From Kriegella aquimaris (GTDB lineage: Bacteria > Bacteroidota > Bacteroidia > Flavobacteriales > Flavobacteriaceae): a DNA stretch of 64,000 nt. The DNA lies in the NCBI RefSeq assembly GCF_900103215.1, contig NZ_FNGV01000009.1:124001-188000 (forward strand). The letters run 5' to 3'. Of this stretch, positions 28,701 through 36,293 are shown piece by piece. The notes under the pieces were generated by a model. That model did not search any database, was not told the DNA's origin, and saw nothing but the letters and a program-made list of their open reading frames with translations. The translations under genes and the position numbers were made by a program. Position 1 is the first letter of the stretch; every line of letters starts with the position of its first letter.

Positions 28701-29156
28701 GATTTCGGTGCAGCGGACTTGTCAACTGTTTATGGTGAAGAGAAATTAAAAAAGGCATTACATTATCAGGCGACTACCTTCGCGACTTCTTACATAGAAA
28801 ATTTAGGTGATTTTAAGTTCAAAGTGCATAAGCTTGATGAGTTGGCCCAATTTTCATCTGTCAATAGCATACTTATCGATGATTTTAACGACGATGGACA
28901 TGCCGATGCCCTGTTGTCAGGCAATCTATACCAGTCAGAAGTCGAAACTCCAAGGAGTGATGCGAGTTATGGCGATTTGCTTTTGGGTAACGGCAAAGGA
29001 GGATTTAAATCGTTATTTCCGTATGAAAGTGGATTGTTCGTTAAAGGTGATGTTAAGAATGCCGCTCTATTGAATTCGAATTCGCCCGGTCGCAAGCGTA
29101 TTGTATTTGCCAAAAATGATGCCGCACTTCAGGTACTGGAGTATTCTATGAAGTAA
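25731..29156 (+). CDS. FG-GAP/VCBS repeat lipoprotein with ASPIC/UnbV domain (CRTAC1-like)
   Basis: 1141 residues from the ATG at 25731, preferred because MKSRRYISIAVICTLFLQC is a lipoprotein signal (Cys19); an in-frame ATG at 25713 would add six residues. Many FG-GAP blades carry calcium motifs of the DxNxDGxxD type (DLNNDGLQDLYF, DYDKDGDLDMF, DFDNDGDLDLFVG), forming beta-propellers on both sides of a central ASPIC/UnbV domain (about residues 548-630, with NGIGSRILL, RGFQSS and ITWPDG). It is expected at the cell surface. The family often accompanies SusCD pairs, but its role is not established. The terminator upstream suggests separate or readthrough transcription. Confidence 0.9.
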   Translation: MKSRRYISIAVICTLFLQCADTKESNQTKEESMAVSRPLFTVLPPSETQLNFVNIINESPTINGVLYEYLYNGGGVSVGDLNNDGLQDLYFISNLYSNKLFLNKGDLVFEEKTTEAGLKGKTGFPTGVTMVDINSDGLLDIYISKSGNYPNPEHRKNELYINQGLDDEGVPEFVEEANQYGLDLPHYSTQAAFFDYDKDGDLDMFLLNHGIDPAETERNIDKLLSLKSEYSSNKLFQNNDGKYVDVSENVGIVDNGIGYGLGIAIGDLNNDQWPDMIIGMDYSEKDHLYINQKDGTFKEVIQQATNHISNFSMGNDIADINNDGYFDFISVDMVSNNNYDLKTNMSGMNPKRFHDLVGKGLHHQYMFNTLQLNNGNMLENGTVPAFSDVAQFAGLSKTNWSWAPLFFDMNNDGWQDVFVSNGVLRSFRNNDFVIYKRQRVAKLYDDMKKYRNKDSLIASYYKDLLAVMPEKKEVNLLYLNNQDFTFSEMNESWQLNAPTATNGAVYADLDNDGDLDIIGNNINDPATIYRNNSRELAPDNNYLTIKLKGKNGNLNGIGSRILLQYEDVEQSKELYLSRGFQSSVSNRLHFGIGKTGVINRVSITWPDGNYQSLKEVSANQELTLDYNDSQIILSNNGSTNDAFVFKDVSHDLNSIYEHKENDFDDFQREILLPHKFSQNGPALAIGDVNNDGLDDFYIGGAKNEISELWVQQQNGDFEPLSNPWKDDKGHEDLAAEFLDADGDGDLDLYVVSGGNEAKENDDYYQDRFYENLGKGNFSKRTNAIPKIVTSGSSVKAGDFDNDGDLDLFVGGKLVPGKYPFPAKSYLLKNESTAGKIEFVDVTQELAPFMVEFGMVSKAQWADIDNDKDLDLVVVGEWMAVKMIENDNGKFIDSTTKAGLDDQVGWWFSVASEDFDNDGDMDFIVGNLGENYKYQASVEAPFEVFTSDFDKNGSQDIVLGYHEEGKVYPLRGRQCSSDQMPFIKKKFPSYDDFGAADLSTVYGEEKLKKALHYQATTFATSYIENLGDFKFKVHKLDELAQFSSVNSILIDDFNDDGHADALLSGNLYQSEVETPRSDASYGDLLLGNGKGGFKSLFPYESGLFVKGDVKNAALLNSNSPGRKRIVFAKNDAALQVLEYSMK

Positions 29157-29196
29157 GTATTGCGGGAAGCTTGAAAATCCGCAGGACTGCTTTAGA

Positions 29197-29832
29197 CTAT
29201 TTGATTTCTACTTTTTCCCCGTAAAAGCGAGGTTGGGTATTCATAAGTAAATCTAAGAACACTTTTACGCGTGCAAAGTACTCCCGAAGCTGTACTTTAT
29301 AACCTTCGGATCCCGAAATATCGGTGGCATTGAACCCGATAGCCTTCAAACCTTTTGTTTCGGCCAAATAAATGGCCCGCTCGTTGTGAAACTTCTGTGA
29401 GATTATTGTCACTTGGTTTAATCCGAAAATTTCTTTCGCACGCACCATGGAATCCAACGTTCTGAAACCAGCATAGTCCAAGTATATTTTCTCTTTTGGG
29501 ATTCCGTATTGCATTAAATCTTTTTTTATGGTATTCGGCTCGTTGTAGTAGATTGAGCCATTATCGCCGCTTACTAGTACGTAATCGATTTTCCCTGCTT
29601 CATAGAGTTTTACCACGGCTTCTATTCGGAAAGAATAATACGGATTTGGATGTCCGCTTCTAATCCTTTTAGAGGTTCCTAAAACGAGACCTACCCGATT
29701 TTGAGGTATTTCTTCAAGATTTGAATATGTTTTTCCTTCGGCATTCGAGTCAATGATTGCATTACATAAGAAAAGGCCTAGAAAAAAAATAATGACCATT
29801 GGTACAAGAATCCATACTATCTTTTTCTTCAT
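29197..29832 (-). CDS. SanA/YdcF (DUF218) family membrane-anchored protein
   Basis: 211 residues with one N-terminal membrane helix (about residues 5-26) and a DUF218/SanA fold. Visible motifs are GLVLGTSKRIRSGHPNPYYSFRIEA (residues ~48-72), YVLVSGDNG, YGIPKEKIYLDYAGFRTLDS and VTIISQKFHNERA. SanA is linked to envelope permeability barrier function in enterobacteria; ElyC/YdcF relatives affect envelope carbon flow. The biochemical activity is unproven. It is convergent with the FG-GAP gene, 40 bp apart, and transcribed alone. Confidence 0.88.
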   Translation of the reverse strand: MKKKIVWILVPMVIIFFLGLFLCNAIIDSNAEGKTYSNLEEIPQNRVGLVLGTSKRIRSGHPNPYYSFRIEAVVKLYEAGKIDYVLVSGDNGSIYYNEPNTIKKDLMQYGIPKEKIYLDYAGFRTLDSMVRAKEIFGLNQVTIISQKFHNERAIYLAETKGLKAIGFNATDISGSEGYKVQLREYFARVKVFLDLLMNTQPRFYGEKVEIK

Positions 29833-30203
29833 TGGTCAGACAAACTGAAAACTAAAGGTAAGGAAATTCGAGGCGATTTTCTGTTTGAGATTCAGAAGCT
29901 ATGAATGCCTTCCTGAAATTCATCGAATACGCCGATATCTTTACCGGTTTCATGTTTTCGGCATTAGCCTCCGTAAGCCCTCGAGTTTTGAGGATTTAGA
30001 GCAAACTGGAAGCGATAAGATATGAATAGCCAAAATCGCCTGATTTTTTGTTTACCGCAAATTATGCAACAATTGATGGCAAAATTGTAATCTTTCTTAT
30101 AAAACATGTTAGATTTTTTAATGATGTCTTAGTTTTGCGCCATTTAGGAAAATCGTATTTTTCTAACCGAGAAGTATTTATTTAAACTAAACCACCAACC
30201 ACA
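29833..30203. other. Intergenic region upstream of sanA-like and pntA genes
   Basis: 371 bp between divergent genes. It holds the pntA promoter box (30130-30137) and, on the minus strand, a TACCTTTA -7-like box at 29860-29853 for the sanA-like gene. A 32-codon frame at 29901-29999 (+) begins MNAFLKFIEYADIFTG and faintly recalls the N-terminus of a TRIC-type channel. It stops early and is not supported as a gene. Confidence 0.3.
30130..30137 (+). promoter_or_regulatory. Candidate -7 box (TAGTTTTG) of the pnt operon
   Basis: An exact TAnnTTTG match 66 bp before the pntA start. TTA at 30109-30111 is a weak -33 candidate at 18-bp spacing. Confidence 0.45.
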
Positions 30204-31304
30204 ATGAAAATAGGCGTACTAAAAGAGACCCAAGATGGTGAAAGACGGGTTGCAATTACCCCCACCATTGCAAAACAGTTGATTGCTGTTGGGTTTGAAA
30301 TTCTTGCCGAAGAAGGGGCTGGGGAGAACTCTTCCTTTAAAGATTCCGACTATACCGACGTAAATGTGACTATCGAAAAAAGAGCGGTCATCTTTCACGA
30401 GGCAGAAATACTCTTAAAAATCAATCCTTTTGATGAAGAAGATCTAAAATTGGTCGACGAAGGACAGATTTTGATCAGTAAGTTGTATCATAAATCGGAC
30501 CCTGAACTTATTAAGGCTATTGCGGCAAGGGGGGCTACCGCTTTTTCTATGGATGCCATTCCCAGAATTTCAAGGGCTCAAGATATGGATGTGCTAAGTT
30601 CACAAAATAACTTAGCGGGATATAAGGCTGTTATTTTGGGTGCCTTTGAAATGACTAAGATATTTCCTTTGATGATGACTTCGGCAGGTACTATTGCCCC
30701 ATCACGTGTATTGATTTACGGCGTTGGGGTAGCGGGATTACAGGCCATTGCCACGGCAAAACGTTTGGGTGCCGTAGTGGAGGCGACGGATATCAGGTCA
30801 GAAACCAAGGAGCAGGCCGAATCTTTGGGAGCAAAATTTATTTTGGTTGACAATGCCGGTGAAGAATCTGAAGGAGGTTACGCCAAAGAAGCGTCGGCAG
30901 ATTATGCACAAAGACAAAAGGAAGCGGTCAATAAATCGCTCTTTCAAGCTGATTTGGTTATTACAACGGCCAATATTCCCGGAAGAAAGGCTCCGGTCTT
31001 GATTACGGAGGAACAGGTACTGCAGATGAAGAATGGTGCCGTAATCATTGATTTGGCCGCCGCCCAAGGTGGAAATTGTGAGGTCAGTGAAATCAATAAA
31101 ACCGTTATCAGAAACGGTGTGAAGGTTATCGGTACCAGCATCGATCCAAAAAGTGTTTCTACGAACGCGAGTGATCTATATGCGAAGAATATCTACAACT
31201 ATATCAGGCATCTTACTGAAGAAACTAAATTTAAATGGGATTTGGAAGAAGAAATCACTGATGAAACATTGATTGTGAAAGATGGAACCATTAGAAAAAA
31301 CTAA
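30204..31304 (+). CDS. pntA: NAD(P) transhydrogenase alpha subunit, NAD-binding part (PntAA type)
   Basis: 366 residues, matching domain I of transhydrogenase as a separate polypeptide. It opens MKIGVLKETQDGERRVAITP (alanine dehydrogenase/PNT N-terminal domain). RAQDMDVLSSQNNLAGYKAV (about residues 112-131) is conserved in PntA. The Rossmann loop is YGVGVAGLQAIATAKRLGA (about 172-190), followed by ATDIR. Together with the two downstream genes it forms the proton-translocating enzyme that transfers hydride between NADH and NADP+, supplying NADPH. The split alpha subunit is a common bacterial arrangement. It is the first gene of a tight three-gene operon. Confidence 0.96.
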   Translation: MKIGVLKETQDGERRVAITPTIAKQLIAVGFEILAEEGAGENSSFKDSDYTDVNVTIEKRAVIFHEAEILLKINPFDEEDLKLVDEGQILISKLYHKSDPELIKAIAARGATAFSMDAIPRISRAQDMDVLSSQNNLAGYKAVILGAFEMTKIFPLMMTSAGTIAPSRVLIYGVGVAGLQAIATAKRLGAVVEATDIRSETKEQAESLGAKFILVDNAGEESEGGYAKEASADYAQRQKEAVNKSLFQADLVITTANIPGRKAPVLITEEQVLQMKNGAVIIDLAAAQGGNCEVSEINKTVIRNGVKVIGTSIDPKSVSTNASDLYAKNIYNYIRHLTEETKFKWDLEEEITDETLIVKDGTIRKN

Positions 31305-31315
31305 AAAATAAAAAA

Positions 31316-31624
31316 ATGACAGATTTTTTACAGTTTATAGAAGATAATCTTCAGATCACCTACATCCTCATTCTTTCGATATTTGTGGGTATCGAAGTAA
31401 TAAAAAGTATACCTGCCGTACTGCATACCCCTTTAATGTCTGGGGCAAATGCATTGAGCGGGGTGGTAATCGTGGGGGCCATTCTGGTAATGTTACATGC
31501 TGACCCTGCCGACTATCTTGCGCTTGCCCTTGGCTTTGTCGCAGTAGTTTTGGGAGTTTTAAATGTTGTGGGTGGCTTTGCGGTTACCGATAGAATGTTG
31601 CAAATGTTTAAAAAGAAAAAATAA
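31316..31624 (+). CDS. NAD(P) transhydrogenase alpha subunit, membrane part (PntAB type)
   Basis: 102 residues with three to four membrane helices (for example ITYILILSIFVGIEVI, ANALSGVVIVGAILVML, LALALGFVAVVLGVLNVVGG). This is the first portion of the proton-conducting membrane domain, encoded as its own small gene. It lies 11 bp after pntA, and its stop overlaps the pntB start by one base (TAATG), implying coupled translation and equal stoichiometry. Confidence 0.94.
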   Translation: MTDFLQFIEDNLQITYILILSIFVGIEVIKSIPAVLHTPLMSGANALSGVVIVGAILVMLHADPADYLALALGFVAVVLGVLNVVGGFAVTDRMLQMFKKKK

Positions 31625-33003
31625 TGGATATTTTACTGAATATTATATATCTGATCGCTACCATTACTTTTATTGTAGGTCTGAAAAAGTTAGGACATCC
31701 TGAAACAGCCAAAAAAGGGAATTTAATAGCGGCTTCCGGAATGGGCTTGGCCATCTTGGGAACAATTTTCATTCATGAATTAGCGGTTCCTCCGCTGATT
31801 TATATCTTGATTGGCTTGGCGATTCTTATAGGGTCGATTATAGGGTGGTTGATAGCCATTAAAGTGGAAATGACGAAGATGCCCGAACTGGTATCTTTGT
31901 TCAATGGGTTCGGTGGGGCTAGCGCAGCCTTGATTGGATTGGTGGAATACAGCAAAAATGTCTCCGATGTTACCCAAGCTACTACAATAGTCGCAGGGGT
32001 TATCATTGGGGCCATTACATTTTCAGGAAGTTTGATTGCCTGGGGCAAATTGAACGGCTCTCTGAAAAGTGTGGTGAAAATTCCTTTTTATAACCCTATC
32101 AATAATCTGCTTTTTATCGGAATAATTGCTTTTGCCGCATTTATGATCGCTACTGGCGTCGACAGTCAATTGCTATTGTATGCGTTGTTGGCTTCAGGGT
32201 TGGCTTATGGGGTCTTGTTTGTGCTTCCTATTGGAGGGGCAGATATGCCCGTTGTAATTTCATTATTGAATTCGTTGACCGGTATCGCAGCAGCTATCAC
32301 AGGCATTTTATATGATAATATGGTAATGCTTGTTGGTGGTATTCTGGTAGGTTCTGCAGGTATTATTTTGACAATAGCGATGTGCAAGGCTATGAACAGA
32401 ACCTTAGGATCGGTAATTTTTGGAGCTTTTGGTGGGGGAGAAGCCGCTGTAGTCGGTAACAAGACTTTGGGATCCATTAAGAGTACCAACCCAAGTGATG
32501 CGGCCATTATGATGAATTATGCGTCAAATGTGGTGATTGTTCCGGGGTATGGTTTGGCCGTTGCACAAGCACAACACGTAATTCATGAGTTGGAAGAAAT
32601 GTTGTCTAAAAGAGGAGTCAACGTAAAATATGCCATCCACCCTGTGGCAGGTCGTATGCCGGGCCATATGAACGTTTTGTTAGCAGAATCTAATGTAGAG
32701 TATCATATGTTGGTTGAAATGGATGATATCAACCCTCAGTTCAGTAATACCGATATCGTTTTAGTGGTCGGTGCCAATGATGTGGTAAACCCTGCAGCCC
32801 ATAATGACCCTGCCAGTCCGATTTATGGTATGCCCATTTTAGATGTAGAGAACGCAAAACATATCATTGTAAATAAAAGGGGTATGAATGCCGGTTATGC
32901 CGGTATTGAAAATGAACTGTTCTATAATTCTAAAACTTCGATGCTATTCGGAGATGCCAAGGCGGCACTTACCGATTTGGTCGCGGAGTTGAAGAATATG
33001 TAA
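31624..33003 (+). CDS. pntB: NAD(P) transhydrogenase beta subunit
   Basis: 459 residues, the usual length of PntB. The first ~265 residues are about nine membrane helices of the proton channel. The C-terminal NADP(H)-binding domain III follows (about 285-459), with VPGYGLAVAQAQHVIHEL (dinucleotide loop), HPVAGRMPGHMNVLLAE, VVGANDVVNPAA and KRGMNAGYAGI, all hallmark PntB motifs. It completes the inner-membrane transhydrogenase with the two genes upstream. Confidence 0.97.
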   Translation: MDILLNIIYLIATITFIVGLKKLGHPETAKKGNLIAASGMGLAILGTIFIHELAVPPLIYILIGLAILIGSIIGWLIAIKVEMTKMPELVSLFNGFGGASAALIGLVEYSKNVSDVTQATTIVAGVIIGAITFSGSLIAWGKLNGSLKSVVKIPFYNPINNLLFIGIIAFAAFMIATGVDSQLLLYALLASGLAYGVLFVLPIGGADMPVVISLLNSLTGIAAAITGILYDNMVMLVGGILVGSAGIILTIAMCKAMNRTLGSVIFGAFGGGEAAVVGNKTLGSIKSTNPSDAAIMMNYASNVVIVPGYGLAVAQAQHVIHELEEMLSKRGVNVKYAIHPVAGRMPGHMNVLLAESNVEYHMLVEMDDINPQFSNTDIVLVVGANDVVNPAAHNDPASPIYGMPILDVENAKHIIVNKRGMNAGYAGIENELFYNSKTSMLFGDAKAALTDLVAELKNM

Positions 33004-33298
33004 TGCCATTGCCTCTGGGTAAAATAGAGAAGTTCTAAGGAGACAGGTGAACCACACTTTAGATTTTATTTATATCCATAAAATTAAAGAAGGTGTTAAA
33101 AAGTCCTTATTTGCGTCATTACTAAGTACGAAGTAATACTTAAAATGGAGGTAATCATTGAACGGATTACTTCACTTCGTTCGAAAAGACTGCTTATTTT
33201 GACTTTTGTTCACCTTTTTTCTTGATTATATGGATGAGCTAAAATTCTGGTGCCTCAAGAGCCTAAAAGGAGCCACCGGTTCAAATAAACTTAAAAAC

Positions 33299-33315
33299 TC
33301 TAATGCCATTCTAAT
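33299..33315 (+). promoter_or_regulatory. Tandem hexamer pair TCTAAT-N5-TCTAAT, likely response regulator site
   Basis: TCTAAT at 33299-33304 and 33310-33315, an 11-bp period, in the context TCTAATGCCATTCTAAT. The same arrangement with four copies lies upstream of usp-sulP (35679-35717). Direct hexamers one helical turn apart are typical of OmpR/PhoB-family binding, and the gene downstream encodes such a regulator, so autoregulation is inferred. Confidence 0.55.
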
Positions 33316-33346
33316 CTCATCAGCTGAAAGTAAAGCGGCCTTTCTT

Positions 33347-33354
33347 TACCTTTG
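33347..33354 (+). promoter_or_regulatory. Candidate -7 box (TACCTTTG) of the OmpR-type regulator gene
   Basis: An exact TAnnTTTG match 42 bp before the ATG at 33397. No clear -33 TTG is present, which fits an activator-dependent promoter. Confidence 0.5.
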
Positions 33355-33396
33355 CGATTTTCTAGAAATTTTAATGGTATTAAGAATATTTTCAAA

Positions 33397-34080
33397 ATGG
33401 CCAAACAAATATTAGTCATAGAAGACGAACATAATGTGGCTACCTTTATTAAACAAGGCTTGCTTGAAGCCGATTATGAAGTTTTTTTGGCCTATGAGGG
33501 TGAACAAGGTATCGAACTTTTGAGAAACAAGGAAATTGACTTGATTATCCTTGATATTATTTTGCCTAAAATGGATGGTAGGGAAGTCGCCAGAAAAATA
33601 AGAGGCCTTGGTTATGAAGATGTACCCATCATTATGCTGACTGCCTTGGGAAATACAGAAAATGTAGTCAAGGGACTCGACTCGGGTGCCGATGATTATT
33701 TGGTGAAACCTTTTAAGTTCAAAGAACTTTTAGCAAGAATACGTGCTTTGACAAGGCGAAATGGGTATGCTTTGACCACGGTACAGAAACTGGTCTTGCA
33801 AGACTTGGAGTTGGATACCGATGCAAAGACTGTGAAGAGGGCCGGCCAAGAAATCAGTTTGACGTCAACTGAATTTCGCCTGTTGGAATTTTTATTGAAA
33901 AATAAGAATAGAGTACTTAGCCGCATCGATATTCTTGAAAACGTTTGGGATATTAACTTTAATATGGGTACCAATGTCGTCGATGTTTATGTTAATTATT
34001 TACGAAATAAGATTGATAGGAACTACAATTCCAAACTCATACAGACCGTAATCGGTATGGGTTATGTTATCAAAGATTAA
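33397..34080 (+). CDS. OmpR/PhoB-family response regulator
   Basis: 227 residues from ATG 33397; a longer in-frame start at 33352 would run across the promoter box and add no family residues. The receiver domain has VIEDE (residues 7-11), phospho-acceptor Asp53 in LIILDIILPKMDG, Thr in IIMLTALG and Lys in YLVKPFKF. Residues ~128-226 form a winged-helix DNA-binding domain (LTSTEFRLLEFLLKNKNRVLSR ... VDVYVNYLRNKID ... VIGMGYVI). The histidine kinase follows 13 bp later. Matching hexamer repeats upstream of this gene and of usp-sulP suggest its regulon. Confidence 0.96.
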   Translation: MAKQILVIEDEHNVATFIKQGLLEADYEVFLAYEGEQGIELLRNKEIDLIILDIILPKMDGREVARKIRGLGYEDVPIIMLTALGNTENVVKGLDSGADDYLVKPFKFKELLARIRALTRRNGYALTTVQKLVLQDLELDTDAKTVKRAGQEISLTSTEFRLLEFLLKNKNRVLSRIDILENVWDINFNMGTNVVDVYVNYLRNKIDRNYNSKLIQTVIGMGYVIKD

Positions 34081-34093
34081 GTGAAATAACCGT

Positions 34094-35482
34094 ATGCAGT
34101 TAAGAACAAAGATCACTGCCATTTTTATATTGTTAACGGGACTTTTCCAAATTGGGATTTTCGTACTTATCTATTATTTTTCAGAGGAATATACCGAAAA
34201 CGAGTTCTATCTACGGCTGAGCCAAAGAGCTACTATTGCCGCTCAGGCCCATCTTGATGAAGGTGAAGTTAACGTCGATATCTACGAAGATATACGTATT
34301 CGTCATCTGCAGACCCTACCCAATGAAAGAGAGGTAATCTACCCAGTGGATGCAGAAAAAAAGAAGCCCTTGGCCAATTTTGACACTAATCTGCCCGAAT
34401 CTTTTTATCAAAAGGTTTTCGATAAAGAATATGCCGAGTATAAAAAGGACGAATATTATTATACGGGACTTTTATACCACGATGCTCAAGGAGACTTTAT
34501 CGTCTTGTTATCTGCAAGAGACCTTTATGGAGTGGGGAAACAAGAGAATTTGAGGAATATTCTCATCATCGCTTTTTTCGTAAGCATGATTTTCATTTCT
34601 ATTTTAGGGCAGTATTACGCAAAGCAGGCGTTGAGCCCAATTTCGGAGATTATTAAAAAAGTAAATTCCATAAGGGCGGAGAGCCTTTTTCTTAGATTGG
34701 ATAATGTTAGCGGAAAAGATGAACTTGCCGATTTGACCCGAACATTCAATAGTATGCTGGATAGGTTACAGATTTCATTTGATCTGCAGAGCAATTTTAT
34801 CAATAATGCGTCCCATGAACTCCGAAATCCGTTGACAGCCATTCTTGGGCAGACCGAAATTGCATTAAGTAAAAGAAGAACGATACAAGAATATCGGTCC
34901 ACACTTAATAATATTGATCTTGAGGCTTCAAGGCTTGATACTTTAGTAGATGGAATGCTAAAACTTGCAAAAACAGATTTTGATTCGAAAGGCTTGGTTA
35001 TCGAAGCTATTCGATTAGATCAAACTGCAATCGAGATCAAGCAAAATTTAGACGTTGTAAATCCTAAAAATAGCATAAAACTTAATTTTGACCACTTACC
35101 TGAAGATGAACGTTTAATTACCATGTTGGGAAGTGAGACGCTTCTTAAGGTAGCATTGAGCAATATTTTGGAAAACGCCTGTAAGTTTTCAGATAACAAA
35201 AAAGTTACCTTAAAACTCTTGACAGATGATGGTTATATCTTTTTGATCATTACCGACGAGGGTATTGGAATTCCGTCTGACGAACTCAAGAATATTTTCG
35301 AACCTTTTTACAGGGGGTCGAATGTTCGAAATTTAGTTGGCTTTGGTTTTGGGCTTCCATTGGCCTACCGGATAATAAAACTTCATTCTGGTGACATTCG
35401 CGTTTCATCACAAGTGGGTAAGGGGACCATTGTAAAGATAAAACTCCCTACTCAGGATAAATACAATTCTTTGAAGTCTTGA
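34094..35482 (+). CDS. Two-component sensor histidine kinase (HAMP-HisKA-HATPase)
   Basis: 462 residues. Membrane helices are at about 8-29 and 154-173, bounding a ~125-residue periplasmic sensor domain of unknown ligand. A HAMP linker follows (about 175-228). The HisKA motif FINNASHELRNPLTAILG has the phospho-accepting His241. The ATPase domain shows N-box LSNILENACKF, G1 DEGIGIP, F-box IFEPFYRG and G2 GFGFGLPLA. It is co-transcribed with the OmpR-type regulator directly upstream. Confidence 0.96.
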   Translation: MQLRTKITAIFILLTGLFQIGIFVLIYYFSEEYTENEFYLRLSQRATIAAQAHLDEGEVNVDIYEDIRIRHLQTLPNEREVIYPVDAEKKKPLANFDTNLPESFYQKVFDKEYAEYKKDEYYYTGLLYHDAQGDFIVLLSARDLYGVGKQENLRNILIIAFFVSMIFISILGQYYAKQALSPISEIIKKVNSIRAESLFLRLDNVSGKDELADLTRTFNSMLDRLQISFDLQSNFINNASHELRNPLTAILGQTEIALSKRRTIQEYRSTLNNIDLEASRLDTLVDGMLKLAKTDFDSKGLVIEAIRLDQTAIEIKQNLDVVNPKNSIKLNFDHLPEDERLITMLGSETLLKVALSNILENACKFSDNKKVTLKLLTDDGYIFLIITDEGIGIPSDELKNIFEPFYRGSNVRNLVGFGFGLPLAYRIIKLHSGDIRVSSQVGKGTIVKIKLPTQDKYNSLKS

Positions 35483-35678
35483 TAATTTTGGGTACCTAAA
35501 GACTACTTACCTTTTTGTTCAGTCCCTAATTGGTAAAACAAAGCCTTGATGGACGAAGTATATTCTATTAAGAAATTATAGCTGCGCATAATTGTGCCAG
35601 GCTAAAAAGGGAAAAACATCATTCGAAATAATACTTCGATTTCGAGGAAACAAGATTGACTAAGCCTCTTTTTAAAAT

Positions 35679-35717
35679 TTTAATCCCATTCTAATTTCGC
35701 TCTTAAACCGTTCTAAT
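35679..35717 (+). promoter_or_regulatory. Four tandem hexamers at 11-bp period upstream of usp-sulP
   Basis: TTTAAT (35679), TCTAAT (35690), TCTTAA (35701) and TCTAAT (35712) start exactly 11 bp apart. The first two share the TAATnCCATTCTAAT block with the site before the OmpR-type regulator gene. They end 10 bp before the -7-like box. Binding of the adjacent regulator is inferred. Confidence 0.6.
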
Positions 35718-35727
35718 TGTCTGCACT

Positions 35728-35735
35728 TACTTTCG
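35728..35735 (+). promoter_or_regulatory. Candidate -7 box (TACTTTCG) of usp-sulP
   Basis: One mismatch to TAnnTTTG, 19 bp before the ATG, directly downstream of the hexamer array, as expected for an activated promoter. Confidence 0.4.
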
Positions 35736-35754
35736 CTGAGAAAATAATAAACAG

Positions 35755-36237
35755 ATGAAAAAAGTACTTATTCCGACCGATTTTACCGTAGAATCGTTGC
35801 AGCTCATTGAGTATGCTATTTTAAATTTTCCTGAAGCAAAACTAGATATTATTCTTGTCCACGGTTTTAGGTTGCCCGATACACGATGGGGACTCACACA
35901 TTATTCCGCAATGAGGGAAGTCAATAAACTTAATACCGATGTTTTTGCGAAAGCCAAGAATATGTTCGTTCGTGAGCACAGCGATGTGATCGGGCGTTTA
36001 CGGTTTGAGTTGTTTACGGGGAACAATTCCTTTGCATTTCAAAATTTCGCGGAACAATTGGACGTAAAGGATGCGATTATCCCAAAAGGAAAATTTTTAA
36101 ACGTTAATAATTCCAAATGCTTCGACCCAACTCGATTTATCAAAAAGAATATTGATAATGTAATCGAAATTCCTTTTGAGTTGACCGAGGAGTATCAAAA
36201 AGGAAGATTTTCTCTCTCAGCCCTTTTAAACTTCTAA
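35755..36237 (+). CDS. Universal stress protein-like (UspA superfamily) protein
   Basis: 160 residues. The N-terminus KKVLIPTDFTVESLQLIEYA and ..LDIILVHGF match the first beta-alpha-beta units of a Usp/HUP-fold domain. The usual C-terminal ATP-binding G-x2-G-x9-G(S/T) motif is not visible, so it may not bind ATP in the standard way. The end (NFAEQLDVKDAIIPKGKFLN) is weakly similar only. The sulP gene follows at 56 bp, so the two are likely co-transcribed under the hexamer array. Its role in anion uptake or stress is not known. Confidence 0.7.
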   Translation: MKKVLIPTDFTVESLQLIEYAILNFPEAKLDIILVHGFRLPDTRWGLTHYSAMREVNKLNTDVFAKAKNMFVREHSDVIGRLRFELFTGNNSFAFQNFAEQLDVKDAIIPKGKFLNVNNSKCFDPTRFIKKNIDNVIEIPFELTEEYQKGRFSLSALLNF

Positions 36238-36293
36238 AAATATCACCGCTATAACGGTCTGAGCGTATTCATTTTTACAAAATCAAAAAAGCT

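Larger units (their letters stand above)
33004..33396. other. Intergenic region between pntB and the OmpR-type regulator
   Basis: 393 bp without a supported gene. A short frame through 33206-33415 overlaps the promoter and the regulator start and lacks any recognisable motif. The right part holds the regulator-site repeats (33299-33315) and -7 box (33347-33354). The middle (33128-33175) has imperfect inverted CGAAGTAAT/ATTACTTC copies of unknown meaning. Confidence 0.4.

Noticed and set aside
33206-33415. Possible 69-residue protein upstream of the OmpR-type regulator
   Set aside because: It overlaps the regulator's start, crosses the promoter box and regulator-site repeats, and has no recognisable motif.
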